Assembly: GCA_023838465.1 (NCBI GenBank)
Contig: JAIVEQ010000034.1
Location: forward strand, 1 to 45,692
DNA length: 45,692 nt
Origin: Candidatus Thiodiazotropha sp.
GTDB taxonomy: Bacteria; Pseudomonadota; Gammaproteobacteria; Chromatiales; Chromatiaceae
Direction of reading: 5' to 3'
Shown: positions 34,360 through 44,248 of the stretch, piece by piece
How positions within the stretch are numbered: position 1 is the first letter of the stretch
Layout of the letters: each line of letters begins with the position of its first letter
Translations under genes and position numbers: made by a program
The notes under the pieces: model-generated
The model's database searches: none
Told to the model about the DNA's origin: nothing
The model's input: only the letters and a program-made list of their open reading frames with translations

Positions 34360-35121
34360 CTATTGCTCCTGTGTCTGCTCCGCGTCTCCCGACGCAGCAA
34401 TGATTTCTGCTAAAAACTTCTCTTCTTCCACCGTCATATGACGGCCCTGTAACAGATCGGGACGTCTTCTATTAGTACGCATTAAAGCCTGTTGCAAGCG
34501 CCAGCGCCGTATGGCGTCGTGGTTACCACCCTGCAGTACAGACGGTACCGACAGTCCGTCGATCTCATCCGGACGGGTATAGTGCGGACAATCCAGCAAC
34601 CCATCCATAAAAGAATCCTGTTGCGCGGAATCGGCATCACCCAGAGCGCCAGGGAGTAACCGTATCACCGCATCCAAAACCACCATGGCGGCAAGTTCAC
34701 CACCACTGAGTACGTAGTCACCGATTGACCACTCTTCATCCACATAGCGCTGAATAATGCGCTCATCAACACCTTCGTATCGACCTGCGATTAGCAGCAG
34801 CGACTGTCGACCGGCAGCAACAGCCTTCGCCTGGTGCTGATCAAATCTTCTTCCTTGTGGACTGAGATAGACCACTTTCGCCTGAGGCGATACAGCCTGC
34901 GCTGACTCGATGGCCTGCTGCAGCGGCTGATATTTCATGACCATGCCAGGTCCACCACCATAGGGTCGGTCATCCACCGTGCGATGCAGATCCGTTGTAT
35001 AGTCGCGCGGATTCCAAAGCCCTATCTGTGCAATCTGGCGGTTAATCGCTTTTGCGACAACACCCTCTTTAGTCAGAGCATCGAACATGGCGGGCATCAG
35101 GGTGACAACATCGAAACGCAT
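34360..35121 (-). CDS. trmD: tRNA (guanine-N1)-methyltransferase
   Basis: 253 residues. Methylates G37 of tRNAs with S-adenosylmethionine, preventing frameshifts. Knotted SPOUT fold signatures: [79 protein letters not shown]. The start overlaps the end of rimM by one base, so translation is coupled. A C-terminal tail of about 10 residues is rich in Glu/Gln and variable. Confidence 0.97.
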   Translation of the reverse strand: MRFDVVTLMPAMFDALTKEGVVAKAINRQIAQIGLWNPRDYTTDLHRTVDDRPYGGGPGMVMKYQPLQQAIESAQAVSPQAKVVYLSPQGRRFDQHQAKAVAAGRQSLLLIAGRYEGVDERIIQRYVDEEWSIGDYVLSGGELAAMVVLDAVIRLLPGALGDADSAQQDSFMDGLLDCPHYTRPDEIDGLSVPSVLQGGNHDAIRRWRLQQALMRTNRRRPDLLQGRHMTVEEEKFLAEIIAASGDAEQTQEQ

Positions 35122-35627
35122 CAGAACTCAGGATCCCAGTCTACCAACAGTATTCCGGCATCCAGATCCACACTCTGAACTGCCTCTCCCGTAGTATAGG
35201 GGATCAGTCGTTCACGCTCACCCTTGACCACCATCACATCGTTGGCCCCGGTCTCAAAGAGATGGGAGACGACTCCCAGTTCCACCCCTTCGATATTCAC
35301 AACCCGCAGTCCCTGCAGATCGGTCCAGTAATACTCATCAGGTTCAAGCTCGGGTAACTGCGTACGCTGGATGGCAATTTCACAATCAACCAGTTCAGCT
35401 GCCTGGTCACGATCGCTAATTCCATCCAACTGGGCGACGACCCCTTTGCCCTGACTGTGGCCTGCTGTCAGCTTGTACTGCTTCCAGTTACCACCTTGCT
35501 TAAGATACCAGGTCTTGTAGTCAACTATTCCATCTCTCGGTGAGGTATGGGAATAGATCTTAAGCCAACCCCTGATACCAAACAGGCCAGAAACCCGGCC
35601 CATTATAATCAACTCATCATGTGACAT
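35121..35627 (-). CDS. rimM: 16S rRNA processing protein RimM
   Basis: 168 residues. Assists maturation of the 30S head with ribosomal protein S19. RimM domain ([27 protein letters not shown]) and PRC-barrel domain ([43 protein letters not shown]) are in the standard order. Overlaps trmD by one base and lies 52 bp after rpsP. Confidence 0.96.
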   Translation of the reverse strand: MSHDELIIMGRVSGLFGIRGWLKIYSHTSPRDGIVDYKTWYLKQGGNWKQYKLTAGHSQGKGVVAQLDGISDRDQAAELVDCEIAIQRTQLPELEPDEYYWTDLQGLRVVNIEGVELGVVSHLFETGANDVMVVKGERERLIPYTTGEAVQSVDLDAGILLVDWDPEF

Positions 35628-35679
35628 CTTCTCAGTCCGTCTAAGGGGTTCTCACCCGGGACGAGAGTGGCTGATAGAA

Positions 35680-35931
35680 TCAGGCTGCCTGTTTAGCCGC
35701 CTGCTTCAGCAAAGTCGTAACGCGATCACTCGGCTGCGCGCCCTTTGAAACCCAGTGCTGCACACGCTCCTGATTGATACGCAGCTCCTCTTCACCACCG
35801 ACAGCGCCGGGATTGAAGAAGCCAAGGCGTTCGATGTAACGACCGTCACGCGCATTGCGGCTGTCAGTGACCACGATGTGGAAGAAAGGCCGCTTTTTCG
35901 CGCCAGTTCTTGAGAGGCGTATGGTTACCAT
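35680..35931 (-). CDS. rpsP: 30S ribosomal protein S16
   Basis: 83 residues starting [19 protein letters not shown], with [21 protein letters not shown], the family core. First gene of the S16-RimM-TrmD-L19 operon. It is separated from ffh by 268 bp, where the operon promoter must lie unless transcripts read through from ffh. Confidence 0.98.
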   Translation of the reverse strand: MVTIRLSRTGAKKRPFFHIVVTDSRNARDGRYIERLGFFNPGAVGGEEELRINQERVQHWVSKGAQPSDRVTTLLKQAAKQAA

Positions 35932-36067
35932 TGTGTATCCTTAGAAATTCGCAAACACACCGAAACCTGTCCGGCGGGAAACGGCGTATTATAACTAACT
36001 TTGACCTGATGTGAAGCCCTAATAAAGATCGACGTGTTGTTTTTGAATGAGATGATCCGACTAGGGA

Positions 36068-36202
36068 TTAATTTTGAGTTGTGAAATATGAATTTTGAAT
36101 AGATCGCTCACGCCTCACACACAACTTTTTTATATTAAAACAAAGGGTTGCGAACAAAATGAGCGCTGAAATTCAACATTCAAGATTCATCATTAAAAAT
36201 TA
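36068..36202. repeat. Degenerate inverted repeat pair between ffh and rpsP
   Basis: An AT-rich arm (36068-36102, ending TGAATTTTGAATAG) and a related arm in inverse orientation (36171-36202, ATTCAACATTCAAGATTCAT...), about 70 bp apart. The right arm overlaps the ffh stop codon. Similarity is imperfect. The pair looks like a worn palindromic intergenic element. Confidence 0.4.
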
Positions 36203-37576
36203 AAAAGGAAGCCCTCCCCCCGGCATTCCACCACCTGGGAAGCGCCCTGCCATACCGCGCATCATCTTTTTCATACCACCGCCTTTCATCTTTTTCATCA
36301 TTTTCTGCATCTGCATAAACTGCTTGAGCAGTTTATTCACGTCCTGAACCTGGGTCCCTGATCCAGTCGCGATGCGTCTTTTACGGGAACCCTTAATCAC
36401 AGCCGGAAAGGAGCGCTCGTGGGGCGTCATCGAGTTGATGATGGCGATTATCTGCCCTATCTGCTTGTCATTCACCTGATTTTTCACATGATCGGGTATC
36501 TCACCCATCCCAGGCAGCTTGTCCAAAAGGCCACTCATACCGCCCATATTGGCCATTTGCAGCATCTGCTCCTTAAAATCCTCAAGATCGAAGCCTTTTC
36601 CCTTTTGCAGCTTTTTCGCAAGCTTGGCAGCCTTCTCCTGATCAACCTTGCGACTAACCTCCTCTACCAGAGAGAGCACATCGCCCATACCCAGAATGCG
36701 TGAGGCTATTCGATCAGGATGAAACGCTTCCAGGGCATCGACTTTCTCCCCTACACCGATGAATTTAATCGGTTTGCCGGTAATCTGACGTATCGAAAGT
36801 GCCGCACCACCACGGGCATCACCATCGGCCTTGGTGAGAATGATACCGGTCAGTGGCAGGGCATCATTAAAGGCTTTTGCGGTATTCGCCGCATCCTGTC
36901 CTGTCATGCTGTCGACCACAAAAAGGGTTTCGACCGGGTTGAGCGTCTGATGAAGCTGTTTAATTTCATCCATCATCGCGCCATCGATATGAAGCCGTCC
37001 GGCAGTATCCACAATCAACACATCGGCAAAATGCTTATTCGCCTCTTTGAGTGCGCGTGTTGCGATTGCTACTGGCTTCTCATCGCCGCTACTGGAAATA
37101 AAATCAGCGTTAACATCCTTCGCCAGGGTCTGTAGCTGATCAATGGCGGCAGGCCGGTAGACGTCACAACTGACCACACTGATCTTCTTTTTTCCATTCT
37201 GCTGTAGCCAACGGGAGAGCTTGGCTACACTGGTGGTCTTACCCGAGCCCTGTAAACCCGCCATTAAAATTACTGCTGGCGGCTGCGCACTCAAATCAAG
37301 GGCTTCGTTGGCCTCACCCATGACCTGAACCAGCTCGTCATTAACAATTTTGATCAGGGTCTGTCCTGGCGTGAGGCTCTTCATGACCTCCTCACCCGTC
37401 GCCTTCTGCTTGACCTGCTCAACAAACTCACGGACAACCGGTAGGGCAACATCCGCCTCCAGCAGCGCCATCCGCACTTCCCGCATCGTCTCCTTGATAT
37501 TATCGTCTGTCAGGCGCCCCTGACCTCGTAGATTGGTGAGGACCTTGCCCAGTCGTTGTGTCAGATTATCGAACAT
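36200..37576 (-). CDS. ffh: Signal recognition particle protein Ffh
   Basis: 458 residues. Binds signal sequences and 4.5S RNA and delivers ribosomes to FtsY. N domain (1-85), G domain with the P-loop GLQGSGKTTSVAKL, DVYRPAAIDQL, DTAGRLHID, and TKADGDARGGAAL, then the methionine-rich M domain (about 300-458; ALEAFHPDRIASRILGMGDV, MQMQKMMKKMKGGG, MKKMMRGMAGRFPGG). The stop codon is formed by the right arm of an inverted repeat. Next gene on the strand is rpsP; a membrane protein gene is divergent on the other side. Confidence 0.98.
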   Translation of the reverse strand: MFDNLTQRLGKVLTNLRGQGRLTDDNIKETMREVRMALLEADVALPVVREFVEQVKQKATGEEVMKSLTPGQTLIKIVNDELVQVMGEANEALDLSAQPPAVILMAGLQGSGKTTSVAKLSRWLQQNGKKKISVVSCDVYRPAAIDQLQTLAKDVNADFISSSGDEKPVAIATRALKEANKHFADVLIVDTAGRLHIDGAMMDEIKQLHQTLNPVETLFVVDSMTGQDAANTAKAFNDALPLTGIILTKADGDARGGAALSIRQITGKPIKFIGVGEKVDALEAFHPDRIASRILGMGDVLSLVEEVSRKVDQEKAAKLAKKLQKGKGFDLEDFKEQMLQMANMGGMSGLLDKLPGMGEIPDHVKNQVNDKQIGQIIAIINSMTPHERSFPAVIKGSRKRRIATGSGTQVQDVNKLLKQFMQMQKMMKKMKGGGMKKMMRGMAGRFPGGGMPGGGLPF

Positions 37577-37715
37577 GGTTTACCCGGAGAGTTGTTGTTT
37601 GAGACTACTGATTATATACCAGCCCGAGGGAAATCCGCGCTATCTCTTTCACTGTCACCAGGAAATATGCGAACATCGCGACTGATTCACTTCAGTCTAT
37701 AGGATATATAGGGTC

Positions 37716-38510
37716 TTGATCGCCATACTCGCCATCGCCGCCTATCTTGCTGCCGGTCTGGTCATTACGCTACGACTGTTCCGCAATCAGGAAGGCTCAA
37801 AACTGCCACGCGTACTGGGGCTTGGTTTGGGTTTCATCGGTGTGGTGCTACATGCTATCCCACATTATCAGAACTTGCTTTCTGCCTCCGGTATCAACAT
37901 GGGGATATTCAATGCCCTGTCCCTGATCGCCTGGACCATCACCTTGCTTTTACTGATCTCCAGCCTCAGTAAGCCGGTAGAGAATCTGGGAATCGTTATC
38001 ATGCCGATTGCAGCGATCGCAATTTTTCTTGAGAGCCGCTATCAGACTGTTCATTTCCTGACCGATCAGCTCTCCAGCGGATTAACCATTCACATCCTGG
38101 TTTCCATGCTTGCCTACAGCCTCTTTACGCTGGCCAGCGTGCAGGCTGTATTACTGGCCATCCAGGACCACCACCTGCGACAGCGCCATCCCGGGGGATT
38201 CATTCGCGCCCTGCCGCCCCTTCAGACCATGGAAAGTCTACTGTTTGAGATGATCGCCGTAGGCTTTGTATTGTTGAGCCTGGCACTACTCTCAGGTTTC
38301 GCCTTCCTGGAGAATATGTTTGAGCAGCATCTTGCCCACAAGACGGTACTCTCGATCATTGCCTGGGTTGTATTCGGCACGCTGCTATGGGGCCGCTATC
38401 GTTTTGGCTGGCGGGGACAGAAGGCCCTGATCTGGACTCTGTCGGGTTTCGTGGTGCTGATGCTGGCCTATTTTGGCAGCAAGGTGGTGATTGAATTGAT
38501 ATTGGGTTAA
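37716..38510 (+). CDS. CcsA/YpjD-family inner-membrane protein
   Basis: 264 residues with eight hydrophobic segments. The conserved core of the cytochrome c assembly family is visible: HAIPHYQN, QTVHFLTDQLSSGLTIHILVS, LLAIQDHHLRQ and PLQTMESLLFEMIAVGFVLLS. This gene is commonly divergent from ffh in gammaproteobacteria (YpjD/CorE type); its exact function in haem or membrane protein handling is not settled. The only in-frame start in range is the TTG at 37716, with no convincing ribosome site. Confidence 0.82.
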   Translation: MIAILAIAAYLAAGLVITLRLFRNQEGSKLPRVLGLGLGFIGVVLHAIPHYQNLLSASGINMGIFNALSLIAWTITLLLLISSLSKPVENLGIVIMPIAAIAIFLESRYQTVHFLTDQLSSGLTIHILVSMLAYSLFTLASVQAVLLAIQDHHLRQRHPGGFIRALPPLQTMESLLFEMIAVGFVLLSLALLSGFAFLENMFEQHLAHKTVLSIIAWVVFGTLLWGRYRFGWRGQKALIWTLSGFVVLMLAYFGSKVVIELILG

Positions 38511-38699
38511 GCGGTACTCCAGATTATTCATTGACTGCGTTTCCAAACGCTTGGCCTTGATAAGAAATACGCTCACTTCAGGTGAACAAACCCGTTCAAG
38601 AGTTGATGACTCCACCTATGTTGCTATCAGTGCGCCAGTTTGGCTCAACGCCAAAATCTGAGTCGATCTTTTCCCGTAAAACTGAACAAATGGATTGAT

Positions 38700-40562
38700 A
38701 TGTCAAACAACCTATCCAGAGCGAATAAAAAACTCAATCAGGGTAAACTGGCTGAAGCGTACAAGTTGCTTTCGAGGGCGCTGAAAAAAGACCCAAGTGA
38801 TACTAGGGCACAATATCTGCTTGGCGATTGCCTGATACGTCAAGATCGTATCGAAGAAGCCATCAACCATCTCAAGAAAGCCACTTCAGGTGGTAACACC
38901 GAACCTTGCATCTTTTTCTTGTGTGGAGTAGCACTCCAAAAAGTCGGCCAGTTCCTAGACGCCAAGAAATCATACGATCTTGCGGAAAGGTCAGGATGCA
39001 CTGAGAACCTCATGTACTACATGATTGGTAGCTACCATGCCAACATCTCAAAAGACTTCACAAATGCCGAGATCTACTTTGCACGAACCATCACAAACAA
39101 CCCCAATGCATATGTAGCTTACGTGGCGCTCAGCAAACTCTATAATGATCAAGGCAGATATGAAGAAGCCATTCAGACATTGGACTACTGCTTAACGCAT
39201 GATTATGAAACTGTCGAAGTCTATGTCAATCTTGGCCTTGCTCTATCCCACCAGGGCCGTCAGGAGGAGGCCTTAGCCTGTTGCAAAAAATCGGTCGAAA
39301 TGGCACCTGAGAATGCCATCGCAAAACAGAATTATCTTACGCAACTATTGTTCTCGATAGATGATGAAACTGTAATCTATCCTGAAATACAGAAAATCAC
39401 GAAATCACTCAATGCGCATTCAAAAATAAAATATGACGGAAAAATAAACTGCCAGGCCGACCGAAAAATCAAGCTCGGTTTTGTTTCTGCCGACTTCCGC
39501 GAACACGCCATATCCCACTATTTCTTACCTATTCTAAGAAATCTAAACAGAGATAAGTTCTCTGTGTACTTATATTACAACAATACTATTCACGACCAGA
39601 TGACCGACTCATTCAATGCACTATCAGATACGTGGTGTAACTGCATCCTTTTAAAGGATAAACAGCTAGAAAACAAGATTCGCTCCGATAATATCGACAT
39701 TCTAATTGATTTATCAAACAACACAGCAGGCAATCGTTTAACGGCCTTTTTGAACAAGCCAGCTCCCATGCAGGTTTCTTTGATGGGGCTGCCGATGTCG
39801 ACCGGCTTAGATTGCATGGATTACGCAGTGAGGGACCAATACACCGCAGAAAAATGTCATCTCAACGAATACTCATCTGAAAAAATTCTACCCATTGAAA
39901 ACAGCGCTTTCTTTGACCCGCTGATTGATCTACCACCAATCTCTGCGCCGCCTTGTATAAAAAACGGCTATATCACGTTTGGTTCATTTAACGGATTGAG
40001 GAAAATAGATAAAAATCTCATGGGGGTCTGGGCCAAGCTACTGCATTCTCTCCCTGGTTCAATGATAAAACTGATGACTGATGACTATATGAATTCATTC
40101 ATGAAAGACTATTTATACGGTATTTTCGCTCAGTTTGATGTTGAAAAATCGCGTTTGATACTACAACCCAGACTGCCCATTGAAGAATTTCTGGCATCAC
40201 ACAATGAGGTAGACATTGCCTTGGACGCCTATCCTTGCCATGGCGAGAGCACCTCTTATCATTCATTACTCATGGGACTTCCCCTTGTTTCCCGCACCGG
40301 CAGATCCTGTACATCTAATGCCTCAAATAGAATCCTGTCTGCCATTAACAGGCAGCATTGGGTTGCCAATGACTTTGATGAGTATATCGATATAGCTTTA
40401 TCACTGGCTCATGATGTAGATTCACTTATTTCCAACCGTAAAAACCTACGTACGGAAATAGAAAACTCTTCCCTGATGGATTTTAAACGGATTACTGAAA
40501 ATATTGAATCTGCCTTGATGTCAGGTTGGCGCACTTTGTGTGAAAATCAGAATCAAGGGTAG
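38700..40562 (+). CDS. TPR protein with OGT-type (SPINDLY-like) glycosyltransferase domain
   Basis: 620 residues. About 230 N-terminal residues make five to six TPR repeats (LNQGKLAEAYKLLSRALKKD, DTRAQYLLGDCLIRQDRIEEA, NDQGRYEEAIQTLDYCLTHD, NLGLALSHQGRQEEALACCKK). The C-terminal GT41 domain follows: GFVSADFREHAISHYFLPIL, DILIDLSNNTAGNRL, PAPMQVSLMGLPMSTGL, ITFGSFNGLRKI, and VDIALDAYPCHGESTSYHSL then LLMGLPLVSRTG. These enzymes transfer a sugar from a nucleotide sugar to Ser/Thr of proteins; in bacteria they are often linked to flagellin or surface protein glycosylation. I choose the ATG at 38700; an in-frame TTG at 38640 is also open. First gene of the sugar cassette, with 217 bp before the next. 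Confidence 0.85.
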   Translation: MSNNLSRANKKLNQGKLAEAYKLLSRALKKDPSDTRAQYLLGDCLIRQDRIEEAINHLKKATSGGNTEPCIFFLCGVALQKVGQFLDAKKSYDLAERSGCTENLMYYMIGSYHANISKDFTNAEIYFARTITNNPNAYVAYVALSKLYNDQGRYEEAIQTLDYCLTHDYETVEVYVNLGLALSHQGRQEEALACCKKSVEMAPENAIAKQNYLTQLLFSIDDETVIYPEIQKITKSLNAHSKIKYDGKINCQADRKIKLGFVSADFREHAISHYFLPILRNLNRDKFSVYLYYNNTIHDQMTDSFNALSDTWCNCILLKDKQLENKIRSDNIDILIDLSNNTAGNRLTAFLNKPAPMQVSLMGLPMSTGLDCMDYAVRDQYTAEKCHLNEYSSEKILPIENSAFFDPLIDLPPISAPPCIKNGYITFGSFNGLRKIDKNLMGVWAKLLHSLPGSMIKLMTDDYMNSFMKDYLYGIFAQFDVEKSRLILQPRLPIEEFLASHNEVDIALDAYPCHGESTSYHSLLMGLPLVSRTGRSCTSNASNRILSAINRQHWVANDFDEYIDIALSLAHDVDSLISNRKNLRTEIENSSLMDFKRITENIESALMSGWRTLCENQNQG

Positions 40563-40779
40563 TTAACGACCCTAAGAATAGTGATTTACATAGACTACTC
40601 AGCACCAGTCTTCGCTCGAATGACTTGATTGCCGGATAACATTTACACAGAGTGTAAGTTCTAAATTGTGCATGCTATGATTCGCATTGAAGAAGTAGTA
40701 GTGTTTTTAAAAGCGGACTGACTCAGAAAGTGCATGTCGTTCTTCCAATGCGATTCCCCCAACCAGTGGAATACAAGTC

Positions 40780-41898
40780 GTGAGCGAAACCTACGTCACC
40801 CAGCCCTCTCTCCCTCCACTTGATGAGTTTGTCACATCATTAGAGCAAATATGGTCGAGCAAGCAACTCACCAATAACGGCCCATTCCACCAGGAGTTTG
40901 AGACCGCGTTAGCTGAGTACTTGGGTGTACCCTATATTTCTTTGTTCTGCAACGGCATGACGGCCCTCCAGGTGGGGCTGCAGGCGCTGAAGATTTCCGG
41001 TGAAGTCATTACATCACCCTACACCTTTCCTGCCACAACACATGCGATCTATTGGAATCACTGCACGCCTGTCTTTTGTGATATTGATCAGGATACCTGC
41101 AACATAGATCCCGAGAAAATCGAGTCACTCATAACCCCAAAGACCACCTGTATTATACCTGTTCATGTGTATGGCATGCCTTGTAGCATCGATAAAATTC
41201 AGCGCATTGCCGACAACTATGGCCTCAAGGTTATTTACGATGCCGCACACGCGTTTGGGGCTAAGCTGAATGGTGCTTCTCTCTGCAGCTTCGGTGACCT
41301 TTCAATGGTTAGTTTCCACGCAACAAAGGTATTCAATACTATCGAGGGTGGAGCTCTTGTGACCCATGATGAGAAGTTAAAGAAGCGAGTTGACTATCTC
41401 AAGAATTTTGGGTTTGCCGATGAGAACACAATTGTTGCGCCCGGAAGCAATGGAAAGATGAACGAAGTACAGGCAGCCCTTGGCCTGCTTCAGCTGAAAT
41501 ATGTTGATGAAGCAATTGAAAAACGTGTTCGCCTGGCGCAGATATACAAGGAACAGCTTACTGATATTCCAGGAATCCGAATACTTGACGCCATTGATGG
41601 CAGCACACCAAATGGTGCCTATTGCCCAATCTTTGTGCAGGAACTTGCCTACGGAAAGAGTAGAGACCAGCTTTACGAAATTTTAAAAGAAGAGTCCATT
41701 CATGGACGACGTTACTTCTACCCGCTAATCAGTCAATTAGCCTACTACCGAGGATTACCCTCCTCGTCTCCAGACCGCCTTCCTCATGCCGTTGCTGCAG
41801 CAGATCAAGTAATTTGTCTTCCTCTTTATGCCAGTCTCGATCCGGAGATGGTAGAGCGAATTGCGAACATAGTCAGGAATGCAGCAGCTTCAGGGTAG
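40780..41898 (+). CDS. DegT/DnrJ/EryC1/StrS family PLP-dependent aminotransferase
   Basis: 372 residues. Converts a keto-sugar nucleotide to an amino sugar or, in dehydratase-type members, removes a hydroxyl. Motifs: NGMTALQVGLQALKI, VITSPYTFPATTHAIYW, PVHVYGMPCSID, YDAAHAFGAK, SFHATKVFNTIEGGAL (Lys that binds PLP, so aminotransferase type), MNEVQAALGLLQL. GTG start at 40780. Second gene of the cassette, 13 bp before the ATP-grasp gene. Confidence 0.88.
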   Translation: MSETYVTQPSLPPLDEFVTSLEQIWSSKQLTNNGPFHQEFETALAEYLGVPYISLFCNGMTALQVGLQALKISGEVITSPYTFPATTHAIYWNHCTPVFCDIDQDTCNIDPEKIESLITPKTTCIIPVHVYGMPCSIDKIQRIADNYGLKVIYDAAHAFGAKLNGASLCSFGDLSMVSFHATKVFNTIEGGALVTHDEKLKKRVDYLKNFGFADENTIVAPGSNGKMNEVQAALGLLQLKYVDEAIEKRVRLAQIYKEQLTDIPGIRILDAIDGSTPNGAYCPIFVQELAYGKSRDQLYEILKEESIHGRRYFYPLISQLAYYRGLPSSSPDRLPHAVAAADQVICLPLYASLDPEMVERIANIVRNAAASG

Positions 41899-41911
41899 GC
41901 ACAGTCATATT

Positions 41912-43060
41912 ATGAAGCGAACCCTTCTGGTTGATATAAACCGCGCTGCTGTCCCTATCTATCATGCATTACAGGATATGGGACATGAAGTGTGGGTGGT
42001 CGGGGGGAAACCAACAGAGACATTGGCTAAACTGGCATCAAATTACGTGCAACTTGATTATTCAGATGTTGAACGCCTTGCTACCTTTGTGGATGAAAAG
42101 GGCTTTGATTACCTTGTGCCCGGCTGCACGGATCTCTCCTATAAGGTCTGTGCAGAGATCAATCATGATCGTTTCCCCGGTATCGACACTCCAGCCAATA
42201 CGTCGGCCATCAACATCAAGAGTGCATTCCGAGAAGTCGCCAGCGACATAGGATTGCCTGTACCACACGTTCTATCGCTAGAGCAGGCTTCTGAAGTTGA
42301 GGCTGTTATTGTAAAGCCTGTGGACTCATTTAGCGGACGAGGCATGACGGTACTGTATAGAGCGACACCCAGTGAACTTAGCAAAGCTTTCAATGATGCG
42401 CGTAAAACCTCCAAGACCGGGGAGGTGATTATTGAGGAGTACATCACGGGACAACTGTTCAGCCACTCAGCTTTTATCGGGGATGGAGATGTGGTTGCAG
42501 ACTTCATTGTGCAGGAGGACTGCACGATCAATCCCTTCACTGTTGATACAAGCCGGGTAGTTGATGGGTTTTCTCAAGAAATACTTAAATCAATACGGAA
42601 GGACATACACCGGCTAATGTCTTCATTAGCACTATCTACCGGCTTGGTGCATACCCAGTTCATTGCCCGTGGAAATCGCTACTGGATCATAGAGATGACC
42701 AGGCGCTGTCCGGGAGATATCTATTCTCTACTGATAGAGTTTTCTACAGGCTACCCCTATGCGGCAAACTATGTAGCTCCATTCGTTGGTGAAGTCCCGC
42801 ATCCTCAGAGGGACAGCAATCTCATAGAGAGAATCACACGTCATACCGTCACATCGAAGGCAGGAACACCCCTTTGGGGATTCCAATTCTCTGTTCCAGT
42901 CGATATTCAATTATTTGTACCCCTTGCCACATCGGGAGACTACATTGACCCTAGCCCTGACGGCAGAGCTGGGATTTTTTTCTTTCGGTCATCGTCATTT
43001 GACGAGCAAAAGAGACTCTATCAGGATATTCTAGACGGAAACCTGTATTCAGTCAGTTGA
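41912..43060 (+). CDS. ATP-grasp ligase of the sugar cassette
   Basis: 382 residues. Nucleotide-binding N-terminal domain (MKRTLLVDINRAAVPIYHAL, DYLVPGCTDLSYKVCAEI) and ATP-grasp core (AVIVKPVDSFSGRGMTVLYR with the conserved Lys, then IIEEYITGQLFSHSAFIGDG), with metal-site YWIIEMTRRCPGD near residue 270. ATP-grasp enzymes join a carboxylate to an amine or thiol. Beside an aminotransferase and a Gfo/Idh oxidoreductase it may attach an amino acid or other acid to an amino sugar (inference). I choose the ATG at 41912, 13 bp after the aminotransferase stop, over the longer frame from 41879. Confidence 0.8.
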   Translation: MKRTLLVDINRAAVPIYHALQDMGHEVWVVGGKPTETLAKLASNYVQLDYSDVERLATFVDEKGFDYLVPGCTDLSYKVCAEINHDRFPGIDTPANTSAINIKSAFREVASDIGLPVPHVLSLEQASEVEAVIVKPVDSFSGRGMTVLYRATPSELSKAFNDARKTSKTGEVIIEEYITGQLFSHSAFIGDGDVVADFIVQEDCTINPFTVDTSRVVDGFSQEILKSIRKDIHRLMSSLALSTGLVHTQFIARGNRYWIIEMTRRCPGDIYSLLIEFSTGYPYAANYVAPFVGEVPHPQRDSNLIERITRHTVTSKAGTPLWGFQFSVPVDIQLFVPLATSGDYIDPSPDGRAGIFFFRSSSFDEQKRLYQDILDGNLYSVS

Positions 43061-43081
43061 GAGTGACTTGAGGAGTCGAGA

Positions 43082-44242
43082 ATGCCTTCTTCACCCCTTG
43101 CCTTAGGATTCATTGGTGGAGCCCTAGACTCTGCTGTCGGCTATGCCCATTTTTCAGCTTGCAGTATGGACAACCGATGGAAACTAGTCGCTGGCGCTTT
43201 TAGTCAAGATCCCCAGATAAACCAGGATACAGCCAAAGCATATGGAGTATCAGATAACCGCGTGTATGATAATTGGGCGGATATGCTAGCGAAAGAAAAG
43301 AACCATCTGGACGCTATCACTATCCTTACGCCAACACCCTCTCATTATCAAATTGTTTCGGAATGCCTAACACAAGGCATGCACGTGATATGCGAAAAGG
43401 CCCTCGCGACAACCAGTACCGAGATCCAGTTGATCCTGGAGGCTCGTAATGCCCAGAATGGTTTTCTTGCCATCACCTATAACTACTCCGGTTATCCTAT
43501 GGTGCGCGAACTGCGGGCTCTTATACGAAGCGGCGTGCTAGGCAAGATTCTCCATTTTCAGGCAGAGATGCCTCAGGAAGGATATCGGAGGGTCGACGCC
43601 AAAGGGAATAAACCACATCCACAGGAATGGCGACTCCATGATGGCGATGTTCCTACTATCCATTTAGACCTGACTGTCCACTTGCATCACTTGATCCACT
43701 ACTTGACTGATCAACACCCACTTGAAGTCGTTGCTGACCAATCCACATGTGGCTGGTTCAATGTTATTGATAACGTGACCTGTCTATGTCGGTATTCCGA
43801 AAGCATCTTGGGACAGATGTGGTTCAGCAAGTCAGCCCTTGGCCATCGAAATGGATTGCGAATACGTATATACGGAAGTGATGCCTCGGCAGAATGGCTT
43901 CAGGCCAACCCTGAGGAACTGCTTCTGTCTTATGCCGATGGACATAGGCAGATCTTGGATCGCGGTGTCGATTCAGAAGTAGCTGGATTGACTCGCTACT
44001 CTCGTTTTAAAGTCGGACACCCCGCAGGGTTTGTTGAGGCATTTGCCAATCTGTATACGGACATAGCAAACAACGTTCGAGAGTACAAGATGACTGGCCA
44101 ATGGCAGTCAGATGAGGTGTTCAGCGCCGAGCTGGCATTGGAGGGTATGAATATGCTTGAAGCGATGGTGAGATCGATCAGTATACGCGAGTGGACGGCT
44201 GTACGGGGCACACCAAGCGAAGATGCCCGCACCAGAAAGTGA
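43082..44242 (+). CDS. Gfo/Idh/MocA family oxidoreductase
   Basis: 386 residues. NAD(P)-binding Rossmann domain with the loop GFIGGALDSAVG, then AITILTPTPSHYQIVSECL and HVICEKALAT (the family's catalytic E-K-P position reads E-K-A). The C-terminal alpha/beta domain has HLDLTVHLHHLIHYL, with the conserved Asp/His positions. Likely oxidises or reduces a sugar nucleotide in the same pathway. Starts 21 bp after the ATP-grasp gene and ends 6 bp before the FkbM gene, so the run is one operon. Confidence 0.88.
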   Translation: MPSSPLALGFIGGALDSAVGYAHFSACSMDNRWKLVAGAFSQDPQINQDTAKAYGVSDNRVYDNWADMLAKEKNHLDAITILTPTPSHYQIVSECLTQGMHVICEKALATTSTEIQLILEARNAQNGFLAITYNYSGYPMVRELRALIRSGVLGKILHFQAEMPQEGYRRVDAKGNKPHPQEWRLHDGDVPTIHLDLTVHLHHLIHYLTDQHPLEVVADQSTCGWFNVIDNVTCLCRYSESILGQMWFSKSALGHRNGLRIRIYGSDASAEWLQANPEELLLSYADGHRQILDRGVDSEVAGLTRYSRFKVGHPAGFVEAFANLYTDIANNVREYKMTGQWQSDEVFSAELALEGMNMLEAMVRSISIREWTAVRGTPSEDARTRK

Positions 44243-44248
44243 GTAAAT

